Shown here one piece after another: positions 19,766 to 28,244 of a stretch of 64,000 nt of DNA. Made by a program: the position numbers and the translations under genes. Position 1 is the stretch's first letter. Each line of letters opens with the position of its first letter. The stretch is from Devosia sp. RR2S18. Its GTDB lineage: Bacteria > Pseudomonadota > Alphaproteobacteria > Rhizobiales > Devosiaceae. The notes beneath the pieces are model-generated. The model was not told the DNA's origin, made no database searches, and worked only from the letters and a program-made list of their open reading frames with translations. The stretch is taken from NCBI RefSeq assembly GCF_030177755.1, contig NZ_CP126539.1, forward strand, positions 706,001 to 770,000, in the 5' to 3' direction.

Positions 19766-20905
19766 TCAGACCTTTATGCCGAACAGCTTTTCCGCATTGC
19801 GGAATGCGATCTTCTCCTTGGCCTCACGAGGCAAATCTACCGCCCGGAACCAGTCGGTTCCCTGCTTCATGTCGGCGAACGGATAGTCGGTGCCGAACAT
19901 TACCCGATCCACACTGATGTACCTCAGCAAAAGGTGGAGCAGTTCATCCTGGAAGAAGGCGCTGGTGGTGTACCAGAAATTGTCGCTGAAGTATTGCCCG
20001 AGCGGCTTGTCCAGTGAACCTTCGGTGGATTCGCTCATATCCCCCACGATGCGCTCGTAGTAGAAGGGAAGCCCCTCTCCCATGTGGCCGAGGATCATCT
20101 GCAGTTTAGGGAACCTGTCGAACGTCCCCGTGAAGATCAGTCGAAGGCATTGCGTAAGGGCCTCCTGGTGCCATCCATAGCCTGAACCACTGAAAATGTA
20201 GTTCTGGAACGTCTGGTCATCGCCTGGCCGTGTCGTGCGGTAATAGATATCATAGACTGCTTCAGGTGGGTAACCCGGATGCAGGTAAATGGGCACACCA
20301 AGTGCTTCGGCACGCGCCAGCAGGGGGTCAAAGTCGGGATGGTCGAGGAATTTTTCTCCGATGAATCCATTGGTCATGGCTCCCACAAAGCCATCTTCCC
20401 GAACGGCGCGTTCAAGTTCGTCCGCTGATGCCTCGGGGTCCTGCAGAGGAAGGGTTGCATAGGCCTGATAGCGCCCGGGATAGGTGGCCATCGGGCCCTC
20501 GGCGATCATCTTGTTGAGACGGTACGCAAAATCGATGCCTTCCTGACCGGGGACATCTTGCACGCCCGGTGTATGTGCGGAGAGGATCTGAACATTAATC
20601 CCCGCCTCGTCCATCTTGGCGATGCGGTCAGGGCCGATTTCGAGAAGACCGGTCCCCTCGAGATACTCCACGTGTTCATCGTTGATCGCATTCAGTGCGA
20701 TCAATTCGTCGGTGGTATAGGTCTCTTCCGTGGCAATGAATTTCAGGTCCTGGTCCCGCAAGGCGATGACCGATTCGGCCGCGGCGGCGCGGGTGACAAT
20801 GGCCGGCGCGGCCAGTCCGGCACCAACACCAAGTGCAGCCGCTCCGCCCAGAAATGTGCGGCGTCCCATTGCGAGGTTCTTTTGCGGTTTGTCGGTTGGT
20901 TTCAT
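19766..20905 (-). CDS. Tat-exported amidohydrolase family protein
   Basis: 379 residues from MKPTDKPQ. The N-terminus has a twin-arginine signal (GRRTFLGGAAALGVGAG, cut probably after RAAAAES), so a folded, metal-bound enzyme is probably exported. The body matches amidohydrolase-2/ACMSD-like proteins: LHPGYPPEAVYD (metal His, about 215), ILGHMGEGLPFYYERI (His, about 275) and MFGTDYPFADM (Asp, about 335). The canonical N-terminal HxH is not obvious, as in several family members. Substrate unknown; hydrolysis or decarboxylation of an aromatic-derived acid is the family norm. A palindrome at 20989-21004 lies 84 bases upstream of the start. Confidence 0.82.
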   Translation of the reverse strand: MKPTDKPQKNLAMGRRTFLGGAAALGVGAGLAAPAIVTRAAAAESVIALRDQDLKFIATEETYTTDELIALNAINDEHVEYLEGTGLLEIGPDRIAKMDEAGINVQILSAHTPGVQDVPGQEGIDFAYRLNKMIAEGPMATYPGRYQAYATLPLQDPEASADELERAVREDGFVGAMTNGFIGEKFLDHPDFDPLLARAEALGVPIYLHPGYPPEAVYDIYYRTTRPGDDQTFQNYIFSGSGYGWHQEALTQCLRLIFTGTFDRFPKLQMILGHMGEGLPFYYERIVGDMSESTEGSLDKPLGQYFSDNFWYTTSAFFQDELLHLLLRYISVDRVMFGTDYPFADMKQGTDWFRAVDLPREAKEKIAFRNAEKLFGIKV

Positions 20906-21230
20906 GTCAGATGTGCTCCGAGGTTTGTGTCTCCCATCAAGGTATTGGCCGCCGACAGTGGCCGCATCCGCCCGCGGGATGTGAGGCCTACTCCCACCGG
21001 AGTACACCCGCTCGAGAACCTCGTTCCCAAGGAGGGCGCCGAAGAAGGAGCCTGGCAAGCCACTGGGCTGAGTCAAAGCAGTTGCGCCGATCGGACCACG
21101 GTCTGGGCGATCTCGCCCAATCTGGGTCACTCATCGATCGGCTTACTCGAACCTGCCATCCGTGCGAACGATCGATAGCGGCCCAACGCATTGAAATGAC
21201 AAGCCGGTCATACCGGTGCGATGTGGCGGT
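20906..21230. other. Intergenic region upstream of the amidohydrolase
   Basis: 325 bases between pgpA and the amidohydrolase, both minus strand. It contains the 16-base operator candidate at 20989-21004 and presumably the amidohydrolase promoter. No coding frame is supported. Confidence 0.55.
20989..21004. promoter_or_regulatory. Operator candidate TACTCC-CACC-GGAGTA
   Basis: Perfect 6-base arms with a 4-base spacer, 84 bases upstream of the amidohydrolase start. The same 16 bases with one mismatch occur, inverted, at 22384-22399 upstream of the DedA gene. Two sites at matching distance from two starts suggest one shared regulator. Confidence 0.5.
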
Positions 21231-21698
21231 TCAGTTGCGCCGCGCTTGCCAGACGCGCATAGGAACGAGGAATGCGCCGACCAGCACAGCAATGACCAAG
21301 TCATCGCCCATCACGCCATAGGCGCCCGGCAGCGCCTCCATCGCCGACATCGGCCATGGCTTGATCCCGTCGACAACCAGATAGCCGATAAGCGGGAGAA
21401 TGATCTGCCAATGGTCGCGAGGACGCACGAAAGTCAGCAACAAGGCCGCACCCGCCACCTCGTCCACGACGATACGGCCATCGTCGGCGATGCCGGTTGA
21501 TCGTTCTGACTGATACGAAGCCCACCAGCCAACGAGAATGATGCCGAGAGTAAATGGCCAGAAGATCGGAGGTCTTTGGCCGAAAGCGCAATAGACAGGG
21601 AGGATCGAAAAAACCGCTGCCAGCGTGGGGACGATCGGTGAAAGACCAAGGCCAAACCAAGTCGAAAAGGCAAATGCCACCCAATCCACGGCGTGCAC
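21231..21698 (-). CDS. pgpA: Phosphatidylglycerophosphatase A
   Basis: 155 residues from a GTG whose first base overlaps the last base of the DedA stop (TAG/GTG). The PgpA signatures are clear: ADDGRIVVDEVAGAALLL (about 75-92), DGIKPWPMSAMEALPGAYGVMGDDLVI (about 115-141), and three or four membrane segments. It dephosphorylates phosphatidylglycerol phosphate in the inner membrane, the last step of phosphatidylglycerol synthesis. Its tight coupling to DedA, a lipid-flippase-type membrane protein, fits a lipid-handling operon. Confidence 0.88.
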   Translation of the reverse strand: MHAVDWVAFAFSTWFGLGLSPIVPTLAAVFSILPVYCAFGQRPPIFWPFTLGIILVGWWASYQSERSTGIADDGRIVVDEVAGAALLLTFVRPRDHWQIILPLIGYLVVDGIKPWPMSAMEALPGAYGVMGDDLVIAVLVGAFLVPMRVWQARRN

Positions 21699-22297
21699 TA
21701 TCGGGCGCCGTTCGAGAGCAGATGGAACGCTCGATCGATGCAGAAGCCGGCCATAAACGAGAGGAGCACTGCGACCGTCATCGCGAGAATGGGGTTTTTG
21801 TCGAACCAGACCCCCGCAAACACCGCGATCAGAAAAGTGTAACCGGCCCAAGCCGCACCGGCGATGGCCGAGATCGGTGCGAACCTATGCCATGGAAAGC
21901 CGGTCGCTCCTGCGGTTATGTTCACCGCTGTCCGGCCGACCGGGATCTCGCGCGCCGTCAGGATGATCAGCACGGGTCGCCGATTGAGTTCCTTACGCGC
22001 CCACATACTGGCGCGGGCCACCATTTGCCATTTCGACCCACTGATCCGCTCTTGCCCAAGAAACCTGCCGAAAAGATAGGCTATATTGTCGCCGCACACG
22101 GCGCCCGCTACGGTTGCTGCTATGAGCAGGTACATTTCGGGCGTCCCTGTTGACGCCGACAGCGCAGCAAGAGCGACGACGACCACCTCGCTCGGTATTG
22201 GCGGGAAGAAGGCGTCGATGAGGACGAATGCGAAGATCAGCACGTAAATCCAGGGCGACCCCAGAAGTGGAGAGATGATCTGGTTCCATAAGTCCAT
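21698..22297 (-). CDS. DedA family membrane protein
   Basis: 199 residues from MDLWNQIISP. SNARE-associated/VTT (DedA) fold: acidic-aromatic segment FVLIDAFFPPIPSEVVVVALA (about 27-46), the conserved GDNIAYLFGRFLG (about 72) and GRTAVNITAGATGFPWHRFAPI with the functional Arg, with four or five membrane segments. DedA proteins include C55-isoprenyl phosphate and phospholipid flippases and affect drug and envelope resistance. It is the first gene of a two-gene unit with pgpA; the palindrome at 22384-22399 is 87 bases upstream of its start. Confidence 0.88.
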   Translation of the reverse strand: MDLWNQIISPLLGSPWIYVLIFAFVLIDAFFPPIPSEVVVVALAALSASTGTPEMYLLIAATVAGAVCGDNIAYLFGRFLGQERISGSKWQMVARASMWARKELNRRPVLIILTAREIPVGRTAVNITAGATGFPWHRFAPISAIAGAAWAGYTFLIAVFAGVWFDKNPILAMTVAVLLSFMAGFCIDRAFHLLSNGAR

Positions 22298-22383
22298 GTG
22301 AGACGCGGCTTCCGATGAGTGGTCCAAGGCATCATCATGACGGTGATGATCGGGGGGCACATCCGCCAGCGGGAGTTGAGGAC

Positions 22384-22399
22384 TACTCTGGTGGGAGTA
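22384..22399. promoter_or_regulatory. Operator candidate upstream of DedA
   Basis: TACTCT-GGTG-GGAGTA; its reverse complement differs by one base from the site at 20989-21004. It lies between the DedA start and the kinase stop at 22571. A partial further half-site (TGTACTC) follows directly. Confidence 0.5.
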
Positions 22400-22570
22400 T
22401 GTACTCTCGGAGATTTGGCTTATTCGTGCTCACACGCTTTCGAAATGCGTTCCATGGGCAAATGTGAGTTGCTCAATCATCGACTTCGCTCAACGAGCGT
22501 TTTCGGAAGTTCGGAGGCGACCGCCTTCACGATCGGCAATCCTGCAGCTATCGACTGGCGATCATCCGTT

Positions 22571-23857
22571 TCATGAGAGCCTGGACGGGATGCGCAGGGT
22601 GGCCGAAGTGGGACCACCTCGCGGACTGTCCACTGAGAACTGACCTCCGAGGCCCTCGATCCTTTCGGCGATTCCAGCAAGCCCATGCCCAGGCACCATC
22701 CTTGCGCCGCCGGCTCCGTCATCAGCGATCGTCACGGCGATCGTCTGCCCATTTGACTCCGTCCCACAGGCAATGGTGACCTGATTTGCGCCGCTATGCT
22801 TTGTGGTGTTGGCCAGAAGTTCCGCGACCACGAAGTAGATGCCCTGCTGCACAGCGGGCGGGATCTCGATACTAGGATCCAATGCCGTCGAGACGGTGGT
22901 GGGGATCGAATTGCGCTCGGCCAGTGCCGCCAAAGCTGCTGTCAGTCCCCGATCCTGCAAAATCGGAGGAGCCAACCCTCGCACCAGGCTCCGCAGTTCG
23001 TCGAGGGTCAGAGCTGATCGGCGCCCTGCTTCCGCGAGCAATTCGGCAGCGCCCTTGGGGTCGCTGCCAAGCTTGCGCAGCGTCCGGCCCTCGGCGGCCA
23101 CCCCCGACTGCCGGGACCTGCGCAGGCCTGCCATCTGGGCATCGAGTTCCTCGGGGCTGTACCTCCCAAGGAACACCCTCGCAATGCGGTCATGAAGCGC
23201 AACCATAGTCCGGGTGAACCACGGCAGCCCGGCTGCCGCGGCAGCGCCGAGCACGGAATAGGCAAGGACCGTGAGGGCGCCATGCACGAAGGGCGGGGGC
23301 GTCCAAACCGTCGGCCACCAAACTATCGGGTCGGTGATCTCTCGCGACAGCATCACGGCCCAGTCGTTCCAGATCCACCGCGTGGCGCCATTCACAATGG
23401 TGGCGATCCAGACGAGAGCCAAGCTGCCGGTGAAAGTGCCCAGCGCAAGGTAGAGCCCACTATGGACGATATAGCTCCACTGGTGGCCGTCGAGCAGAAC
23501 CAACCTAATACGCTGCCACCAGCCCTGGTCGTTGAAGTCCGGCCAGCTCGGCGGCTCGATTGCCACGGCACCCGCCCAGGTGAGGCGCTGGATCTCCAGC
23601 GCCCCGAACCAGCGAGCCAATCCTGCTGCGGCGAAAAGCAGAATGAGACCAATGCCTAGCACGGTCAAACCAGCGCCGACCGAAACCAGCACTATCATCA
23701 GCACTGGCACCGTGAGAGCCAGCGGCAAGGCGGTCAACAGGAACAGGCTCTGGCGCGGCACCGGCGCCCACCGCTCGCGACTGAAGAGCGAGCGGAAGGT
23801 AGCTGTCATTGTTTTCACAAAAGTCGGGGGAGTGGGTTGTGCCTTCTGGTTCATCAT
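22571..23857 (-). CDS. Sensor-domain histidine kinase lacking the phospho-acceptor segment
   Basis: 428 residues. The N-terminal half has four to five membrane segments of the 'putative sensor' type (about 40-215, WFGALEIQRLTWAG). The C-terminal half has an intact ATPase domain: VVAELLANTTKHSGA (N-box), DDGAGGARMVPGHGLAGIAERIEGLGG (G-boxes). Between them the usual ERRRIERDLHDGAQQRL-type helix with the phospho-accepting His is absent: QSGVAAEGRTLRKLGSDPKG runs straight into SALTLDELRSLVRGL. About 25-30 residues seem deleted in frame, and the missing piece is not in another frame. It starts 6 bases after the serine hydrolase, and no response regulator follows. Probably inactive as an autokinase. 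Confidence 0.85.
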   Translation of the reverse strand: MMNQKAQPTPPTFVKTMTATFRSLFSRERWAPVPRQSLFLLTALPLALTVPVLMIVLVSVGAGLTVLGIGLILLFAAAGLARWFGALEIQRLTWAGAVAIEPPSWPDFNDQGWWQRIRLVLLDGHQWSYIVHSGLYLALGTFTGSLALVWIATIVNGATRWIWNDWAVMLSREITDPIVWWPTVWTPPPFVHGALTVLAYSVLGAAAAAGLPWFTRTMVALHDRIARVFLGRYSPEELDAQMAGLRRSRQSGVAAEGRTLRKLGSDPKGAAELLAEAGRRSALTLDELRSLVRGLAPPILQDRGLTAALAALAERNSIPTTVSTALDPSIEIPPAVQQGIYFVVAELLANTTKHSGANQVTIACGTESNGQTIAVTIADDGAGGARMVPGHGLAGIAERIEGLGGQFSVDSPRGGPTSATLRIPSRLS

Positions 23858-23863
23858 CCCCTC

Positions 23864-25819
23864 CTAGTAGCTCACGCCGATTTTCAGCAGGTTGTAGACG
23901 AATGCCGTCCAGATCACCCCGATTGAGGCGAGCGCAAAAGTGATGGCGACGATGATCGACCACACGCCTCGCCGATCACGAATAGCGTAGGCGGCATTGG
24001 CTGCGGCGCTGGCGCCCAGGCCAAACGATCCGATCACCGTCAGGGCCTGCAGTGTCATCACCAAAGGATCGGTCCTGGTGCTCAGCAGGCTCAGGTCGTT
24101 GAACATCGCCGTCAGCATCGCGATCCAGCCCGCGAACGCAACGACGATCACCAAGGCCGATGCGCGCAGCCCGTGATAGGCCACACGAGCGCCAACGGGC
24201 AGCGCAAGCGGCGCGCCATAACGCCGGCGGATCAAAGCGGCAGCAGGCCATTGTGCGGCAGCAATCGCCAGAACCCCTAGGCTCGCGAGGAGGGCAGGCA
24301 GGAGCCAGCTTACCGAGCGCTGCCATGGTACCGGATCATACACCATGGTCGGCGCCATGGTGTCGAGGCTGAAGCGGGCTGCACCCGTTTCGTCGACGAT
24401 CGCTGCAATGCGTTCGTGGCTGTTGCTCGACTGCCAGACGAATGGCTCCACTTCAATCCATTCGTGGATATCGGCACCGATGATGGGCAGGTTGGTTCCC
24501 TGCAGCTTGCCATCTTCAGTCACACTGATGACTGTCGGCTCCAAGAGTTCGGCCAGGCTAATGAAGCTTGTGTCGGAGCGGCGCGACGCCGTCCACTGGC
24601 CGACTAGGCGATGGGCATTTCCCTCCCCAATGTCGGTAGACAGCGGCGCATCTTCACCGGGAAAGTAGCGATCGGCGAATTCCGAGAACAACAGGGCCCG
24701 CAGATCATAGGCCGCCTCGTTCTCGCCGGTGCTGTTGATGGAGACAAAAACGCCGACGCCTTCGTCGATGAACAGATTGACGTCGGAATGGAAGGTCTGG
24801 GTGTCGCCGCCATGGCTGATCACGCGATGCCCGTTGATTGAATTCTCGTAGAACCCGAGGGTCATGCCGTTGAGCGCCGGAATGCTGGCGAAGGCTCGCT
24901 CGTGCATGAGCCGCGCTGTTTCGGGCTCAAGGATTTGCGCTTCGCCCAAACGACCTTCATTCAGATGCGCCAGCATGAAGCGGGACATGTCGGGAGCGGT
25001 GACAGTAAGTGCCCCAGCCGGCGACGCGGCTGCCAATTCGAACTGCGTCGGCTGGCCGCTGGCTGTGTGATAGCCATGGGAGAGGTCGCTGAGCTGCGCC
25101 TCCGTCAGGTCCTGCGAGAAGGTCGCGCTCTCCATATCGAGTGGCGTGAAGATGTTCTCGTCGACATATTCGCCGAACGGCTCCCCCGAAACGCGCTGAA
25201 CGATGTAGCCGGCGAGCGCGGTGGCATAGTTGGAGTAGGCGGGCGTGGTCCCCGGGGCGAAGATGCGCGCCGGGATGAAGTCCCTGACGAGGTCCTCGAA
25301 AGGCACCACGGCTTGCGGATCGAATGTGATGACGTGCTTGAGTTGTTCTTCGAAGCCCGCCGTGTGAGTCATGATCTGCCGCAGAGTGATGGGCTGTCCC
25401 TCGAATGGCGGAATGATGAAATCGAGATAGCTGTTGACGTCGGTGTCAAGGTCGAGTGCTCCGCGCTCAACCAGTTGCATCACGGCCGTCCAGGTCATCA
25501 GCTTGGACACGGACCCCGCGCGGAACAGCGTTCGCATCGGATCGACTGGCTTGCCAGTGCCGACATCGGCCACTCCATAACCCCTGGTCGTAAGGACGTC
25601 GCCGTCAGCGACGACCGAGACCACAGCGCCGGCAATGTCACCGGCCTTGAGAGCATAGGGCACGATACCGTCGAGCCAAGTGTCGACGTCTTGCTGTTGG
25701 AGCCTCTTTTCCGCAGGCTCTGGCGTCGGTGAGAGCTCAGCCTGTTGTGCCAGGGCCGGGCCGGTGAGCGTTATTGCCAGCGTGGCGAGCATGGTCAGCG
25801 TTCGCATTTGAAACCTCAT
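23864..25819 (-). CDS. Serine hydrolase (beta-lactamase/class C fold) with C-terminal membrane domain
   Basis: 651 residues from MRFQMRTLTM (MRTLTM at 25807 is an alternative); signal peptide ending near ALAQQ. Class-C beta-lactamase/esterase catalytic motifs: SVSKLMTW (SxxK, about 105), YSNYATAL (YxN, about 205) and HGGDTQTFH (about 350). Residues 500-651 contain three or four membrane segments, so the catalytic domain is periplasmic and anchored. Family members act as peptidases, esterases or peptidoglycan enzymes; the substrate here is unknown. It is followed after 6 bases by the defective kinase, and a GGGGG/CCCCC dyad lies 67 bases upstream. Confidence 0.85.
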   Translation of the reverse strand: MRFQMRTLTMLATLAITLTGPALAQQAELSPTPEPAEKRLQQQDVDTWLDGIVPYALKAGDIAGAVVSVVADGDVLTTRGYGVADVGTGKPVDPMRTLFRAGSVSKLMTWTAVMQLVERGALDLDTDVNSYLDFIIPPFEGQPITLRQIMTHTAGFEEQLKHVITFDPQAVVPFEDLVRDFIPARIFAPGTTPAYSNYATALAGYIVQRVSGEPFGEYVDENIFTPLDMESATFSQDLTEAQLSDLSHGYHTASGQPTQFELAAASPAGALTVTAPDMSRFMLAHLNEGRLGEAQILEPETARLMHERAFASIPALNGMTLGFYENSINGHRVISHGGDTQTFHSDVNLFIDEGVGVFVSINSTGENEAAYDLRALLFSEFADRYFPGEDAPLSTDIGEGNAHRLVGQWTASRRSDTSFISLAELLEPTVISVTEDGKLQGTNLPIIGADIHEWIEVEPFVWQSSNSHERIAAIVDETGAARFSLDTMAPTMVYDPVPWQRSVSWLLPALLASLGVLAIAAAQWPAAALIRRRYGAPLALPVGARVAYHGLRASALVIVVAFAGWIAMLTAMFNDLSLLSTRTDPLVMTLQALTVIGSFGLGASAAANAAYAIRDRRGVWSIIVAITFALASIGVIWTAFVYNLLKIGVSY

Positions 25820-25885
25820 AAATTGAATGGTTTCATTATCGATGGCGGCTCTGCTCGCTAACACCGGGAGCACCCCCTGAAAGGA

Positions 25886-25903
25886 CTGGGGGGTAACCCC
25901 CAG
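25886..25903. promoter_or_regulatory. Palindrome upstream of the serine hydrolase
   Basis: Arms CTGGGGG and CCCCCAG with a GTAA spacer, 67 bases before the hydrolase start. Position and symmetry fit an operator, perhaps for a response regulator that once partnered the kinase of this operon. Confidence 0.4.
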
Positions 25904-26069
25904 CCCCTCCATCCGAAAGGGCTGTCGCCTGGCCCAAGTACATCCTCGGTTAAGTAATCGGTGCCGTCGCACGGCCTAGATCGCGCACGTCTCGACCGAG
26001 TCGCTAGCGGGTCTTGACCATTAAATCACGTGATCAGTCGTTGAGCACCTTCGCCATCTACGCGCCGAT

Positions 26070-26318
26070 ATGCCCGCTCGCATAACCGGTATGGGCGCCG
26101 CCCCTGCCTTCGCCAACGAAAGCGACGACGAAGACACCATCCATGGCCGCTCCAAGTTCGCCATTGAAACTGCGCTTCGCGACCGGGGCGTGCAAACCAC
26201 TGGCGTAGAAGAATGGAGCGGTCTCATCCGCGCCTGGGTCCCGAACGGGCATGGCGGCACGAGCATGCTGTTCTTTGATGCCGACACCTTGCAGCCGGTG
26301 ACACCGGGGCGAAGCTGA
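26070..26318 (+). CDS. Small conserved-type hypothetical protein
   Basis: 82 residues. The C-terminal 55 residues look like a compact alpha/beta domain: SKFAIETALRDRGVQTTGVEEW, then LIRAWVPNGHG, then MLFFDADTLQPV. Similar small proteins with a helix and a terminal FDxDTLQ strand are remembered from rhizobia, but no function is known. No strong ribosome site is visible. The antisense frame (26021-26341) has Ser/Arg-rich random composition and is rejected. Confidence 0.45.
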   Translation: MPARITGMGAAPAFANESDDEDTIHGRSKFAIETALRDRGVQTTGVEEWSGLIRAWVPNGHGGTSMLFFDADTLQPVTPGRS

Positions 26319-26943
26319 ACCGGCCCTATGGAGGCGGCCACGCCGCCTGCAGCCCTCTTTGGGAATGGTCATGTGTTGTTGAGCGGTAGCTAATAAAATG
26401 GGCAACCACGTAATCAGCAGGAATGACTGCAGGGGGGCGGCAACTGCCATCGGGCCAGATTTGGCTGAACGCCTGCTATTCCGCCTTTGGCTCCCGAAAG
26501 CATAGGTAATCGGGATCGCTCTGATCATGAGACGGGCTGTTCCAATCGTCGGCGCTGGCAGCTCGGCGAGCCGGGTCCGCCAGTCGGGCGTCATGCGACG
26601 GATCATCTGCTCCAAGCCGTTCTTGATCTACTTTCCATACACTTTCGGCGCGGCTTGATAGCTGCCGAGGCAGGTTTGAGCGCCACCTTCTGCTTAAGAT
26701 GGAAGGTTGCCCCAGGTGGGGCGTTATCGATCATTTGCCGTCCTGTGCCCGATCCTTGCTGCATCGAGGGGGGCTTGGTCCCCAATAGGACCAAGCCGCT
26801 CTTGGGAAGCGCGAAGCTCCACATCCCCTAAATTGCAACATGCGGAAGGCCATCAAGGACAACGAGGGGATGGCAAGCGGACTGGTCGCGCTCGGGCGGC
26901 CCAACCGACTTGTCCGCAGATCGCAGTTTTTGCTGGCGCTCCG
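26319..26943. other. Gene-free decayed stretch
   Basis: About 620 bases without a convincing gene on either strand. It contains short G/C-rich inverted pieces but no identifiable element. Confidence 0.45.
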
Positions 26944-27179
26944 TTACACTGCCAATGCCGGAGCTCTAGCGTTGTTGGAGTACAGCACCTGCGTTTCGTG
27001 CCGTTTGCCCGTTATGCGGTCAAACAGGTGCAGACTGGTCGGCTTGGCCGCCAGTCTAACAGCTTTGCCTTCGAGCGGCTCCTCGCTTGGTGCAAGCATG
27101 ACGGCGATGTCGGTTTCCCCCACTGCACAGCACAGTAGGCAATAGGCGATCCGCCGAGTTCCTCGACGAGCTCTACAGT
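26944..27179 (-). pseudogene. Fragment of an ABC sugar-transporter ATPase (TOBE domain), frameshifted
   Basis: The last about 75 residues of a UgpC/MalK-type ATPase are recognisable in two frames: TVELVEELGGSPIAYCAV in one and GETDIAVMLAPSEEPLEGKA, then VRLAAKPTSLHLFDRITGKR, in the next. The order matches a C-terminal TOBE regulatory domain ending in the usual HLFDxxTGxR. One indel separates the halves, and everything upstream (Walker motifs) is missing. It is joined directly to a methyltransferase N-terminus at about 27180. Confidence 0.6.
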
Positions 27180-27312
27180 TTGGTGGCAGAAAGGCCTCGC
27201 GCGGCACTGTTTCGAAGATCCGTTGCAGCCGCGGGTCGTCAGAACTGCTTTGGCTGGCCATCAGCTCGCTATACAGACGACGCGCGTCGATCAGGTGCTT
27301 GGTTTCTTCCAT
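27180..27312 (-). pseudogene. N-terminal remnant of a protein-L-isoaspartate O-methyltransferase-like gene
   Basis: From MEETKHLIDARRLYSEL the first about 45 residues match the start of PCMT-type methyltransferases (ELMASQSSSDDPRLQRIFET, then VPREAFLPP). The SAM-binding core that should follow is missing, replaced by the ABC ATPase tail. The start lies within the last 44 bases of the alpha/beta hydrolase on the same strand, as in a once-functional operon. Confidence 0.6.
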
Positions 27313-28033
27313 CCGCACTCCTTTGATGCGTCCAGTGGCCCAGCAAAGAGGTTCGCCACTGCACCGGCACATCCAGATTGGCACAATGGCCGCCCCGCTT
27401 CAGCTCGACGAATCTGAGATTGGGAGAATCTAGGAGCTTCTCCATATCACCTTTGAGGCGCAGGTTGACGGCTCGATCGCGCCCACCCCTAAGCACCAGC
27501 AAGGGCGGGTTGAATGCCCGGGCACTTTCCAGGAAATCATAGCGGCGGATATTGGCGGTGATTGCCGCGCCGGCTACGACATTGAACTGGCGCATTGCCT
27601 TTTTGATGATTGCCCCGCCCTGAGGGCTCCTGGTGGTGCCGCGTGCCGTTAACCAGGCGATCACCGGCGCTCCCGGCAGGAAGACTAGGCGCAGTGCCAG
27701 CGAGGTCGCCGCCGGCAAGTCGAGGGAGAAGCAGGTGCCGAACAGCGCCAGCGTCTCCAGTCGCTTCTCGGCCGGCGTGCCGAGGAGATAGAGAGCCAGG
27801 ATGCCCCCCAGCGAATTGCCGACCCAGTGCACCTGACCGGCGCCAGCCTGGTCCAGGATATCGAGCAGGTCCTGCGCCAGCGCCGGACCTGTGAAGCCCG
27901 TAGGATCAATTTTGGCGGGTACCCCAGACAAGCCATGCCCGCGGAGATCTGGCACCAGGACGCGGTGGCCCTGGCGAGAAAAGGCAATCGCCTCAGCGTG
28001 GAACTGCTCGCTGGATGCGCCCAGCCCGTGCAC
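27269..28033 (-). CDS. Alpha/beta hydrolase
   Basis: 254 residues from a GTG. Nucleophile elbow GNSLGG with catalytic Ser (about 93), acid in LRGGRDRAV (about 190) and His in RGGHCANLD (about 222): a complete Ser-Asp-His triad. The frame is open further upstream (LNGVHLSRSNVIRANDKVRA, then VIFLVHG) to a TGA, without ATG, GTG or TTG, so the first beta-strand precedes the only usable start. The gene may therefore have lost its 5' end or use a rare start. Substrate unknown. Confidence 0.65.
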   Translation of the reverse strand: MHGLGASSEQFHAEAIAFSRQGHRVLVPDLRGHGLSGVPAKIDPTGFTGPALAQDLLDILDQAGAGQVHWVGNSLGGILALYLLGTPAEKRLETLALFGTCFSLDLPAATSLALRLVFLPGAPVIAWLTARGTTRSPQGGAIIKKAMRQFNVVAGAAITANIRRYDFLESARAFNPPLLVLRGGRDRAVNLRLKGDMEKLLDSPNLRFVELKRGGHCANLDVPVQWRTSLLGHWTHQRSADGRNQAPDRRASSV

Positions 28034-28148
28034 CAGGAAGATGACGGCGCGGACTTTATCGTTTGCGCGAATTACGTTTGATCGGCTCAGATGGACCCCG
28101 TTGAGAAGGCTTGCATTTGAGGAACTTCAGCGCATAAGGTGTGGCCAT

Positions 28149-28240
28149 CCACAGGGGTGCTCCGTAGGTCGGGGCTGAGATGAGGGCAGATAGCCTTCGG
28201 ACCCTATAGCTGATCTGGGTAATACCAGCGGAGCGAGGCG
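28149..28240 (+). ncRNA. TPP riboswitch (thi box)
   Basis: All hallmark blocks of the thiamine-pyrophosphate aptamer are present in order: ACAGGGGTGCTCCG, GGGGCTGAGATGAGGG, ACCCTATAGCTGATCTGGG, TAATACCAGCGGAGCGAGG. The 3' strand of the closing helix ends a few bases before the ATG at 28245 and includes the only purine-rich ribosome-site candidate (GAGCGAGG), so translational repression of the downstream gene by TPP is likely. The element heads the five-gene thiamine-related operon. Confidence 0.95.
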
Positions 28241-28244
28241 GGCG

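Noticed and set aside
26944..27384. 146-residue minus-strand frame as an intact gene
   Set aside because: It is a fusion of a PCMT start and an ABC ATPase tail in mixed frames; annotated as two pseudogene fragments.
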